Part shown: positions 56,301 through 64,000 of the stretch, one piece after another
How positions within the stretch are numbered: the first letter of the stretch is position 1
Layout: each line of letters opens with the position of its first letter
Source of the DNA: Phallusia mammillata
Taxonomy: Eukaryota; Chordata; Ascidiacea; Phlebobranchia; Ascidiidae
Length of the DNA: 64,000 bases
Assembly: GCA_003260075.1 (NCBI GenBank)
Contig: QLIY01000333.1
Span: 7,400 to 71,399, forward strand
Direction of reading: 5' to 3'
Position numbers and translations under genes: made by a program
Notes under the pieces: generated by a model
What the model saw: only the letters and a program-made list of their open reading frames with translations
Databases searched by the model: none
Told to the model about the DNA's origin: nothing

Positions 56301-57078
56301 CAACTCAATCTAAACAAACCTCGTCTAGCTCTTTTCTATAACCTTCCATTCTTTTTTGCAGATCCTCAATAATTTGTGATTTAGCAGCCAACACTTTCAT
56401 GTGCTGAACAGTCTCTAGGCCTAATTGTTCATCTACGCTTCTTCTCATTTTGTTTTGAGCTAACTTCATTGTATGAATTGCGAGCTTTATAGCTTCAAGT
56501 ATAGCCTGAAAGGCACTCTGAAATCTGAAAGTAAAATTGTCGGAAGTAAGTTGGAAGACAAACTCGTAAGTTGAACTCTGAGCTACAATGTTCTTTTTTG
56601 GTTGAAAAAAAATGTTTATAAAATTCGGTTCTATTCCAATAAGTCGGTTTTATTTGAACAAAACAAAAAAATTAAGTTGATTCTATTTGAATAAGTAAAA
56701 AAGGGTTTATAAAAAAATCGTTTCTATTCGAGTAAGTAAAAAAGGTGTATAAAATTCGGTTCTATTCGAATAAGGTTGGGGCAGTCGCAAACCTTGTGTA
56801 TGTATAGGATATTTTGATGTAACCAACTTAAAAACAGCTTTTTTGGTTTGGAACAAGTTTGCACATTCTACCAAATACTGGTTTGTGTAAGGAACATAAA
56901 CAACAATTATATGAAAAACCTAAAACCGATATTGTGCACAGACTTACTGTTCTGAAATCTTCATAGCGCTATCCAGGTAGTCACTTGGATTGGCTGGGGC
57001 ATTGTATTTGTAAGCACTTTTGACTCGCTTTGCCGCTGCTACCATTAAAGCCCTCTCCAGGGTCGCAGACAAATCCAT
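47322..57078 (-). CDS. Unrecognised coiled-coil, basic and serine-rich protein (3' part or separate gene)
   Basis: Exons in order: 57078-56948 (ATG at 57078, good start context), 56524-56320, 55829-55728, 55283-55149, 54098-53902, 53313-53249, 53159-52995, 52378-52196, 50703-50617, 50075-49805, 48468-48278, 47897-47322. All phases fit; 739 aa once the 88-bp duplication in the last exon is collapsed. The first 170 residues are helical with coiled-coil segments (MKLAQNKMRRS, DLQKRMEGYRKELDE). Then comes an IQ-like basic/aromatic stretch (HVTKRWNAYVIKRWVAIVRR), a helical exon (CFWHIQRKKQFLVESKK), and a disordered Ser/Arg-rich C-terminus with repeated RRxS motifs. No named family is recognised; a cytoskeletal or ciliary scaffold is a guess. 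It may be the 3' half of the gene whose exons lie at 57750-63795, but that junction does not keep phase. Confidence 0.75.
47523..47690. repeat. 88-bp direct repeat inside the last coding exon, around C10
   Basis: Copies at about 47524-47601 and 47612-47689 flank C10 (47602-47611). The repeat distance is 88 bases, not a multiple of three. As given, the frame breaks at the run. Removing one copy plus the run restores an open frame from RPKSCKSERPKTGPCC through SQRSPIRFVSESKSARF to the stop. Confidence 0.85.
47945..48073. mobile_element. Tigger/pogo-like MITE
   Basis: The left part reads CTCGGTTAATCCGGACCCG. The right end in reverse is TACAGTAAACCTCTGTCAAA. It shares TCCGAATTAGGC and AAGATC words with the copies at 32812 and 54449. 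Intron of the minus-strand coiled-coil gene. Confidence 0.55.
48585..49026. mobile_element. hAT-type MITE, 442 bp
   Basis: Ends CAGTGCTTTTCAACC and GGTTGACAAGCACTG are inverted repeats. Flanks AACTAGGG (48577-48584) and AACTAGCG (49027-49034) form an 8-bp duplication with one mismatch. The interior repeats GGGTGTACC. A C10 run (48675-48684) interrupts it. Confidence 0.85.
49546..49612 (+). repeat. tRNA-like sequence, probably a SINE remnant
   Basis: CCGAGTGGTTAG resembles an A box and GGTTCTAATCC a B box, with ends that partly pair (TGACCGAG / CTCGGCCA). The anticodon arm does not fold with a normal 7-base loop, so it is not called as a working tRNA. Confidence 0.35.
50761..51038. mobile_element. 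hAT-type MITE, 278 bp, perfect 8-bp duplication
   Basis: Ends CAGTGGTGGGATTCA and TGAATCCCAGCACCACTG. GTTGTACA is present on both sides (50753-50760, 51039-51046). An internal direct repeat surrounds C12 at 50915-50926. Confidence 0.87.
51521..52134. mobile_element. hAT-type MITE (GGGCC-rich family), 614 bp, perfect 8-bp duplication
   Basis: Ends CAGAGTTGTAA and TTACAGCTCTG. AATTAGGC is present on both sides (51513-51520, 52135-52142). It contains C41 (51670-51710) and a single N at 51944, each at the junction of near-identical direct repeats, so the true element is probably about 400 bp. The same family occurs at 2478, 12292, 14520 and, degraded, near 35150, 55990-56210 and 61400-61620. Confidence 0.87.
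52511..52540 (-). pseudogene. Truncated copy of exon 52378-52196
   Basis: The first bases of the exon encoding GTLEVDLKRS, and its acceptor, are repeated here. The copy is cut at C10 52501-52510. It has no donor and is non-functional as it stands. Confidence 0.7.
52666..52714 (+). repeat. (CTCA)n microsatellite, about 12 units
   Basis: Perfect tetranucleotide repeat. A shorter tract of the same repeat follows the C11 run at 52950-52960, as expected if the two tracts are alleles of one locus. Confidence 0.9.
52725..52889 (-). CDS. Second copy of a 165-bp coding exon (coiled-coil gene)
   Basis: Same length, phase and splice sites as exon 53159-52995. The protein differs at three of about 55 positions (GLQKCFWHIQRKKQLLVESK here, QFLVESK in the other). 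Either copy would splice in frame. A C11 run (52950-52960) lies between them and the introns match too, so an unmerged allele is more likely than a true alternative exon pair. Confidence 0.6.
53345..53388. repeat. C44 homopolymer
   Basis: 44 C in a row in an intron, 32 bases upstream (minus sense) of exon 53313-53249. Confidence 0.9.
53400..53890 (+). repeat. Direct repeat, about 240-bp copies, with C10 at 53641-53650
   Basis: Copies include GTGGTAACTAATTTTG and GTCAGTGGGATT(C/T)GAAC, the latter a B-box-like word on the minus strand suggesting a tRNA-derived SINE. They differ by substitutions at a few percent. Confidence 0.75.
54101..54490 (+). repeat. Direct repeat, about 190-bp copies, with C10 at 54284-54293
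   Basis: The copies share AAAAGAGTAAAGCTTTGTTT and the start of a Tigger-like MITE (CAGTAAACCTCGGTTAAACC at 54231 and 54449). Confidence 0.75.
54449..54632. mobile_element. Tigger/pogo-like MITE, 184 bp
   Basis: The left end CAGTAAACCTCGGTTAAACC is matched in reverse by CTGTAAACTTCAGTTAATTC at the right. TA follows the right end, and TA precedes the truncated sister copy at 54231, as expected for the TA target preference of this group. Non-coding. Confidence 0.65.
54689..54802 (-). pseudogene. Truncated copy of exon 54098-53902
   Basis: Repeats the acceptor and most of the exon (ERYVKTLRQVEESASQSKKK) between two C runs (54679-54688 and 54803-54825), with three or so silent changes. It lacks the 3' half and donor. 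Confidence 0.75.
56620..56775 (+). repeat. Tandem repeat, about 50-bp unit with ATTCGGTTCTATTCGAATAAG
   Basis: Three to four diverged units containing (A/T)CGGTTCTATT.GAATAAGT and AAAAAAGG.(T)TATAAAA, in the intron between exons 57078-56948 and 56524-56320. Confidence 0.65.
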
Positions 57079-57749
57079 TTTGAATCTATTATTAAACCCC
57101 AGTACAATACACCATAATACTTATTGCATATACGATACCGGATTAAACCAGTATCAAACTAGCGGTCGAGGAAGCATGAACTGTAGGCTATATTGTTGAG
57201 AAACGTGCACCAAAAAGAAATTTAGATGATCGTAACAAACAGAAACGTGTGTTTTGCACAAAAGGATTTGCTGAATTAAAGTTACATAGTGCTTTTAGAG
57301 AAGAAATTTATTTTAGCTGTTAACGCTATGATGACCTCTAGATATGTCTGATAAAATTTGTGCTTGAAGGAATAAAAGTTTGCTCCACTGTTTTTAAGTA
57401 AACCTGCGTGGCAAGACGTAGACTAGAACAGTGCAGCCTTCAAACCCACGGCACGTAGACTAGAACGGTGAGATTCAAACCCACGACAAGAGTCCATATT
57501 CGACAGGGCTTTATCAATTGATCTCCTGACGTTAAATATCATACAATATAACCCGTTGAGTATGCTGCACACGTTTTGTTAGGAGATCATCATAAAGACG
57601 TTGGTTAGTGAAACTAAGCACATATATGGGAGAGCAGATACTGACATTAGTACAGTTTTACTGCGGCATACCTGAAGGGTTGCAAACAATTACCCCAAAA
57701 TAAGCACATGTTCTTTAAAAAAACTCGCTTTAAACAAAACGAACCTTAC

Positions 57750-60700
57750 GACCATAGTTTCAACTTTTAGATACTCCGCATAGACTTTGCCCGTTCCCGA
57801 TTTCAGTTTGTCTTCTTCCAAAAGCATTTTGACTTTGTGCTGCCGCTCGGCGTTGTTCTGCATTTCCTCAAACCTTCAAAAAAGTTTTTGTACTGTAAAT
57901 ATACTTCATCGTGCATACACATGCCCCCTTTATCAATTGCTAAATACTTTGGCTTTAAAATCCACGACCAATTTTATTGCAGTGTTTTTGTGTATCAAGA
58001 AAATGTAAGAATGCAATGTATTGGCCAAGGTACGTTTCTGTAGAGCAGTGATTCCCAGACCTCCTAGAACAGGGGTGTTCAACCTTTTTTGACTCAAGAT
58101 CGACTTTTGAGGTATTCAAACTCTCGGGGTCTACCATTAATTCGCATTTTTCCCTGCCCAGTTTTACGTTTTATCGTGGTTTTGGATAGATTTGTTTTAC
58201 AGTGCCAAAAGCGCTATTTGTAAACTTGATCCAATACTAATATTTAAAGTACAATATTGAGAAAACTGTTCAGACCAAACCACTCATTTATTTAAAATAA
58301 AGAGAGCAACTACAAGTACAAAGTAACAATTACCACTGCATCTATTACTTTTGTGACGTAACAATGACCCCTTTAAGCATTTGTGGTGTAAACATATAAA
58401 CATAATCTGATGAATAATTCTCATAGTAAGACTTATTATGAGAATTATTCATCAGTATATGTTGATAAATATAAAGTAAGTTCATCCATGTACAGGGACA
58501 CTCCTCAAAAACGTGTTACAAAACAACTACCGGTATATATTTCATAGTATTATCTGCATCCCTCGCGATCGACTTAAAATCAGTCCGAGATCGACCAGTC
58601 GATCGCGATCGACGGGTTGGGCACCCCTGTCCTAGAAGATATTGAGATGTTTTTTGGGGGTTGTGGCAATGGTAAGTTTCTATCTAAACAACTTTATGGA
58701 GCTCTTCTGGTGATTATATTTTAAATACAATTGCCAGAAGAGCTTAATAAAGTTGATAAACAGCTTTAGGTAGACATTGGGATCCGTAAGCCTAAAATAC
58801 TTAACATCGCCCCCCCCCCCAGCTCTTCTGGTGATTATATTTTAAATACAATTGCCAGAAGAGCTTAAGAAAGTTGATAAACAGCTTTAGGTAGACGTTG
58901 GGATCCGTAAGCCTAAAATACTTAACATCAGAAAACCAGTGCCGCCAAAGGTAGGAAACCACTGCTGTAGCAATAAAACAGTTAAAACAAAGCGGGGATT
59001 TTTAAAGCGACGTCTTCAACCAAATTTATAGTGACAATTTCGTTTGTTGTTTGATGTAAAATTAGGTATTCGTATAAGCCGTGTGTTTTTGTAGCTACGA
59101 CGTGTGTATAAACCAGCTATCCCAACGACCAATAACACGTTGCCACGTCACCTCTCTTCCTGTTCTTCTAGTTCCTTGTTGAGTTCATCGATTTCCTTTT
59201 GAAGTTCGTTTTTATTTTTCTGGGCCTCGCGTAATTCCGACAGTACCCGTTTGTACTAAACAATAATGATTTGAATGTACCAACTAATGTATTTGGGAAG
59301 GATCAGCCCTGAAGCATTCATGCAGACCAGCGATAAATAAATTCAGAAGGCACTTTTAATAGACCTACTATGATCTACAATTTTGTTGCAAACGGTTTAC
59401 GCTGTTGTAATCACTATTTTATGTTGTGGACAATCAAACCTTTTTTTCCCCCCCCCCATTTGGGAAGGATCAGCCCTGAAGCATTCATGCAGACCAGCGA
59501 TAAATGAATTCAGAAGGCACTTTTAACAGACCTATTATGATCTACAACTTTGTTGCAAACGGTTTACCAATCGCTGTTGTAATCACTATTTTATGTTGTG
59601 GACAATCAAACCTTTTTTTCGTTATATACTTGTTAGGAAGATCATTTTTAAAATTAAAAGATCAAAGCAGTACCGAGCTAGTTTTAAATGGAAAGTAAAG
59701 AATAAAATGTTGGAAAAGTCTCAGCTGGACAGTCCAGACTTGGTCGAAATTTCTTGGGGTTGACGTTTAGTGTGGAGAAGCATGCAATGATTTTAATAAG
59801 CGGATATTGAAAAAGTATTTTTGAGTGATGAATTCAAAAGCTGAAAACAAATTAAATCGGCAAATTTTCTTCAGAAGCTATGACAGTTAAGTTTTTCATC
59901 AAGCGATTTTTTTTCATCCGTACCCCCCCCCCCCCAGTGATGAATTCAAAAGCTGAAAACAAATTAAATCGGCAAATTTTCTTTTTCATCCGTGCCCAAA
60001 ATTGTCCTAACAAAAATACCAGCGGTTACGTACCTCGGTAGAAGATACAACGTTCTCTGATCGCCGGCGCTCCAGCAATGCAGAGGAGACGCTGAACCTT
60101 CGGTGCTGAGGAGGTTGGTGCTGCTGGGGATGGAGAAGACGGGACGGAGGAGGCGCAGAAGGTGGCTCCGGCGAAGCTTCCAGTGAGGACTCCGCGGCTT
60201 CGGCAACTGGTATATCAGCTGTTATGATTATGGGCGGAGTGCGTGTGCTTTCAACGTCTTGTTCTTGCACGTCAGGAAGCAACGGCAGGGCTGCTGTCAG
60301 CCTTTGAATGTACGGTGTAAAGAAATTTAATGAGTAATCTTATTTGCCCAGACCTAATGTTAAATACCAAAATACCTGATGTAAACAGACCATGTTTGCC
60401 AATGTTGAACATTAAAGTGTGTTTTTCGTACTTACATTAAATTGTGATCAAAGTAAGTCAACTCAATTAACGCATTTAAACCCTTTACATTCTTACAAAA
60501 TTTTTTTGAATTACATTTAAGCCTGTTCCCCACTAACGTATCCTACTTCAATAGATGTTTTATAACATTGGTTCACATTATTTGTGACATGTAATTTGTT
60601 TTTTATCGATAAAGAAATCATAAAAAGGAATGTTTGTAGGTTTCATTTTTTTGTAAACTTGCGTGGTTCATTAATATTATTCCTTTCTAATTTTTTGTTT

Positions 60701-63700
60701 TAAAATAATATATTCTCTTTTTTTACAGCAGGGAAAGATTTTTATTTGCTTTGCTTTCCAGGAATGGGAACCCAAAGCCAATAAACTTAAAATTGACGGC
60801 ACAACTTGCAAACAGGTTGATCGGGGAAACTCCCTTTTCGAAACATCTTGTGTTTTTACATTTACGGAGTGATACTGCAGTAAGGAGGCTTGTATAAATA
60901 GTAGTTTATTAGGAAGTTCGGTCATAAAGATTTTTTATCTTCCCCCCACTTTATGAGACGAAATTGTCAAAAGATGAAAGTATAGGTATTTTACCTTGAC
61001 TGCCCCCCCCCCCCCTTTTCGAAACATCTTGTGTTTTTACATTTACGGAGTGATACTGCAGACTGCAGTGTTGTAGGAGGCTTGTATAAACAGTAGTTTG
61101 TTAGTAAGTTCGGTCATAAAGATTTTTTATCTTCCCCCCACTTTATGAGATGAAACTGTCAAATGATGAAAGTAGGGATTTTACCTTGACTGTTTCTCCA
61201 CTAATCTTGTACTGGAAACCTGGATCAGACCTGTGCACACAATATTTAGTTTTAAACAACAGTCCAGCTCCTACAATTTCTTTGTTAAAGTTTCCATTTA
61301 AAAGTTGTCCGAGTTCGATCGCACTTTGTAAAACTTGTGATATTAAAAAATTGCTATCGAAAAAAAGTTGGAAAATATTAAAAAGTACAATTAGGCCAAC
61401 CGAAGAATCTTGTTGACACAAAGCTGTAAGCTGGTCCGAACCCCAAAGTAGCTCAAAAACCTGGCCTTGACCAGAATTTATTTTTATCAAAGCTCGAACT
61501 AGGCCCGAGCTGGATAACATTACGATACAATGCGCCGAGTCTCAACTCAAAGCCAAATTAAGTCGCCTTAGAAAGTAAGCCAAAACCCGGCCCGACTTAT
61601 TTGACTTACAACTCCTAGGACCGGATTTGTTTACAGTACAAAAGTAAAACCCCCCCCCCCAAAGCCAAATTAAGTCGCCTTAGAAAGTAAGCCAAAACCC
61701 GGCCCGATTTATTTGACTTACAACTTCTAGGACCGGATTTGTTTACAGTACAAAAGCAAACAAATGTATTCACACACATTTTTGCATACTTACCTTCCAT
61801 TCTGGTACTTGACTTCAGTTCATATCCTAGGTGTTCAGCACTTTGATCAGCGATATGCGTTGACGACTCAGCGGCCCCTTGTTGGCGACTCCGACGGCGG
61901 ACAGAACTTCGACGGCGAGTTGAGTTACGTCGTTTCATCGAGGCCCGCCGTTTCAGCAAGTCACGTGGTTCGGCGTCATCGTCATCTAAGCCAACGCTGG
62001 TAAGTTTGGAAACAAGCTCTTCCTTGGCCTTGAGCTCGACCTTTGTTGCGTCTAACTCTTTCTCGTACGATGTGATGGTACCTTCTTTACGTTCCAAGGA
62101 TTCTTCAAGATTGACTGTGCGGATTTCGCATGTCTTGGAAATATAAAAAAGCAGATAAAAATGGTATGAAACTTGGTATTAGTCTCGCTTTGTGGTATTT
62201 AGTAATTATTGTTCTCAATTTAAATGTTCCCCTAAAAAACTAATTTGGTATTAGTTCCTAATTTTTATCGACGAATTCCTCACTTAACCATTCAAAACAT
62301 TCTCATAGCACCCCAATAGACTACAAAGTATCTGCTAAACCATACAAAAAACATATTCCCAAAATTAAAGTGTCTAGTTACAAACCATATGTAAAAATTA
62401 AAGAAAATTCCTCCCCAGTTGCGAACCATTGGCTTTTTAAAAAATCGTTGATCCTTGTTTACATGGAACGTTTAAAAGTAAGATGTTTGCTGTGATGTAA
62501 CGTATTTCTTTTGCAATTCAAATATAGTTTTGTAATGTAAGAGAGTAAGAGATAAAAGGGGTTATAAAGCACATAAAGTGTTTGAACAATAGCCAATTTC
62601 ATTCTATTAAATACAAAAAACCTCGGTTAATCCGGACCCTATATTGGACCAAAAAATTGTCCGGATTAAGCAAAGATCGAGATTGACCGATGTCGATTAG
62701 TTGAAGCCTTATAACATTTCAAATCAGGTTTAACTGAGGTTTACTTGAGGTATTGTATACGTAAAAAGGTATCTCTCAGCAAAGGCAGTAAAAAAAACAA
62801 TATTTGAAGCAAATGTAGTGTTTGATTGGAATCAATATCACTCTCATTTTCCAAAATTTTCTTGATAAAATTTGCAAAGTCCAATTGTTAAAACGTTGCG
62901 CAGTTCTGCGTTGCACGAAAAAAATTGCAACAGAATGTTTTTATGCGCTGCTGTAAAACGAAGCTACCGCAAAAAGAATGGTTGTATTGAAAAACTTTGT
63001 AACCTAATGTTTTCTTTGTTCGCGTTTTATCCGTCTCTATGACAAAAATTCAAGTCATAGTACGCCAGCCGTCATATCGAATAAAGCCGGTCTCCCAAGC
63101 ATTCCCATACGGCAAGGCACAGCCTGCGCCTATAAAAATCTAGCCTGCGGTGGGATTCCAATCTACGACAGGTAGTCTTTCCGGGACTCGCGCTCTACCA
63201 ACTGAGCTACACAGGCTCAGTGGTGAATCCGCCGAAAGTCGAGTCACATGCACCGTTGCCTGCCTTGTATGCAAGCCTCGTAGTAGGAGAACGCCAGTTC
63301 GACCATTAATCAGTTAAGATGACTCCATTCATACTGGGATCAGCCATTAAGCGTCCATTTCGACCAAAGATTACAGTTTACTCATCAACAAATCGTGGTC
63401 GCTGGTTTGCATGTACACTTTATGGATGATCCCAGTATGAAAGTATTCATTCCCAGCTGAGCAATTCAAGTCAGTATAGGATTCAACAAATCTAGTGTAC
63501 AACATACCCTTAATCTTGTTTTCGTATCATCGAGCTCTTCTTCTAATCTAATTTTCGCATCAGCTGCGTGAAAGTGAGCTACTTTTTCCTTCTCCAAACC
63601 TCTTCCCGTCTCTTCGATCTCCTCCTCAAGAGTCTCAATCCTCTGCTGCTGCATCCGTGTCTTCATGAGGAGCGCGGACATCTGCTCCCGCACCTCATCA

Positions 63701-63795
63701 CTCATAGATCCCTGCTGTTGTTCTTCCACCGGACTTGGAGCTGCGGCGGATTGCAGAGTCTCCATCTCAGAAAGTTGTTGGGTTAAATCAGCAAT
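57750..63795 (-). CDS. Unrecognised coiled-coil protein with clustered RRxS motifs, 5' end outside window
   Basis: Exons in order: 63795-63508, 62133-61794, 60293-60034, 59255-59152, 57873-57750; phases agree throughout, 372 codons. Exon 1 is a coiled coil (RIETLEEEIEETGRGLEKEK). Exon 2 is coiled coil, then an acidic hinge (GLDDDDAEPRD) and a strongly basic tract KRRASMKRRNSTRRRSSVRR. Exon 3 is Pro/Ser-rich and probably disordered (ASPEPPSAPPPSR, HRRFSVSSALLERRRSENV). Exons 4-5 return to coiled coil (LQKEIDELNKELEEQEE). Exon 3 has a tandem acceptor (CAGCAG). The last donor (gtaagg at 57749) is in phase 0 and does not join in phase to the exon starting at 57078-57085, so either a small exon or alternative acceptor is missed, or the gene ends here by read-through to TAA at 57692-57690. 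Confidence 0.75.
58070..58629. mobile_element. Inner hAT-type MITE, 560 bp, perfect 8-bp duplication
   Basis: Ends CAGGGGTGTTCAACC and GGTTGGGCACCCCTG. TCCTAGAA is present on both sides (58062-58069, 58630-58637). The interior carries GATCGAC/GTCGATC repeats and an 18-bp perfect hairpin. Confidence 0.9.
58407..58455. repeat. Perfect 18-bp inverted repeat, 13-base loop
   Basis: Arms CTGATGAATAATTCTCAT (58407-58424) and its exact reverse complement (58438-58455), inside the inner MITE. Confidence 0.85.
59278..59626 (+). repeat. Direct repeat, about 170-bp copies, with C10 at 59448-59457
   Basis: Copies start ATTTGGGAAGGATCAGCCCT and carry half of the GCAGACCAGCGAT MITE family. Confidence 0.75.
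60835..61197 (+). repeat. Direct repeat, about 170-bp copies, with C13 at 61003-61015
   Basis: Copies start CTTTTCGAAACATCTTGTGT. One copy has a short insertion (GACTGCAGTGTTGTA). Intron. Confidence 0.75.
61545..61758 (+). repeat. Direct repeat, about 100-bp copies, with C11 at 61650-61660
   Basis: Both copies start AAAGCCAAATTAAGTCGCCT and are part of the GGGCC-rich hAT MITE family. They lie just downstream (minus sense) of exon 62133-61794. Confidence 0.7.
62622..62757. mobile_element. Tigger/pogo-like MITE
   Basis: Left CCTCGGTTAATCCGGACCC, internal TCCGGATTAAGCAAAGATC, and a right end whose reverse is CAAGTAAACCTCAGTTAAAC. Intron between the first two coiled-coil exons visible. Confidence 0.55.
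63149..63216 (-). mobile_element. tRNA-derived SINE head
   Basis: On the minus strand TAGCTCAGTTGGTAGAGC (63209-63192) is an intact polymerase III A box, followed by GATTGGAATCCCACC in B-box position. The spacing suits a tRNA, but the arms do not pair well, and the flanks match the dispersed family at 38809 (CATAGTACGCCAG, CCCATA.GGCAAGGC). A SINE is therefore more likely than a tRNA gene. Confidence 0.6.
63327..63442. mobile_element. Short inverted-repeat element (GGATCAGCC family)
   Basis: CATACTGGGATCAGCC at the left and, in reverse, CATACTGGGATCATCC at the right. The interior TGGTCGCTGGTTTGCATG resembles the element at 38809-39011. Confidence 0.55.
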
Positions 63796-63901
63796 CTGAA
63801 AAAAGGTGCATTCTACAGTTGGTAGGCTATCATGGAACGGGTATCAAGCATCAAGACCTTAATTCCGGTTAAGACAATTAGACAATTGCTGTCTATTAGA
63901 G

Positions 63902-64000
63902 CAGGGGTCGGCAACCTTTTTTGCACTGCGGACCGGTTTTAAACCTAAAATTTAATCACGGACCGGCCTTAAAAAAACTACAAATATTCTGCGATAAAAA
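63902..64000. mobile_element. Left end of another hAT-like MITE, cut by window end
   Basis: CAGGGGTCGGCAACC followed by TTTTTTGCACTGCGGACCGG resembles the ends of the other hAT-type elements here. The right end and duplication are outside the window. Confidence 0.45.

Larger units (their letters stand above)
58046..58964. mobile_element. Outer hAT-like MITE carrying a second MITE inside
   Basis: The left end CAGTGATTCCCAGACC is matched by GGTAGGAAACCACTG at the right. The flanking 8-mers CTGTAGAG and CTGTAGCA share six bases. A complete second element lies at 58070-58629, and a direct repeat around C11 (58810-58820) lies to its right. Intron between exons 59255-59152 and 57873-57750. Confidence 0.6.

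Noticed and set aside
63149..63216. A functional tRNA gene on the minus strand
   Set aside because: The A box is perfect but the arms pair poorly and the flanks are a dispersed repeat, so a SINE is preferred.

Overview
This looks like a stretch of animal nuclear genome, most likely a tunicate such as Ciona. The evidence is AT-rich DNA, many short GT-AG introns, chordate-style GABA-A receptor subunits, dense small DNA transposons, and allele-like sequence pairs differing by several percent. No bacterial, viral or CRISPR features were seen. The species call is inference. The gene models rest on exon-by-exon translation with splice phases checked.

Layout. (1) 83-7688, plus strand: a catalytically intact dipeptidyl-peptidase IV type serine peptidase whose 5' part lies upstream of the window. 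(2) 9182-25071, minus strand: a complete GABA-A receptor beta-type subunit (12 exons, about 575 aa). (3) 26937-34885, plus strand: a complete GABA-A receptor alpha-type subunit (13 exons, 518 aa). Genes 2 and 3 are head to head, with 1.87 kb between start codons. (4) 35984-44287, minus strand: complete SDHA, the flavoprotein subunit of succinate dehydrogenase (14 exons, 670 aa). (5) 45303-46630, plus strand: a 120-aa protein that looks like a stand-alone death-fold (death domain) adaptor, divergent from SDHA. (6) 47322-63795+, minus strand: coiled-coil and basic/serine-rich exons forming one gene, or two adjacent genes, that I do not recognise.

Between and within the genes are many non-autonomous transposons. 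Several have clear hAT hallmarks: terminal inverted repeats starting CAG and 8-bp target-site duplications that can be read directly. There are also Tigger/pogo-like MITEs, a tRNA-derived SINE, minisatellites and a CTCA microsatellite.

The most unusual structure is probably technical. About forty homopolymer runs are scattered through the window, most almost exactly 10 nt and eight of 23-80 nt. Most sit at the junction of two nearly identical copies of the flanking sequence. Every run is G up to position 8206 and C from 14147 on, and a lone N at 8710 lies where the strand switches. One run splits a coding exon, and removing one 88-bp copy restores its frame. I read these as junctions between unmerged haplotypes or read ends, not biology. 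They explain apparent exon duplications (52725-53159, 6467-6658) and missing exons in the peptidase gene. The real biology of most interest is the divergent beta/alpha GABA-A pair, with an arginine at the benzodiazepine-critical site of the alpha subunit, and the death-domain-only gene.
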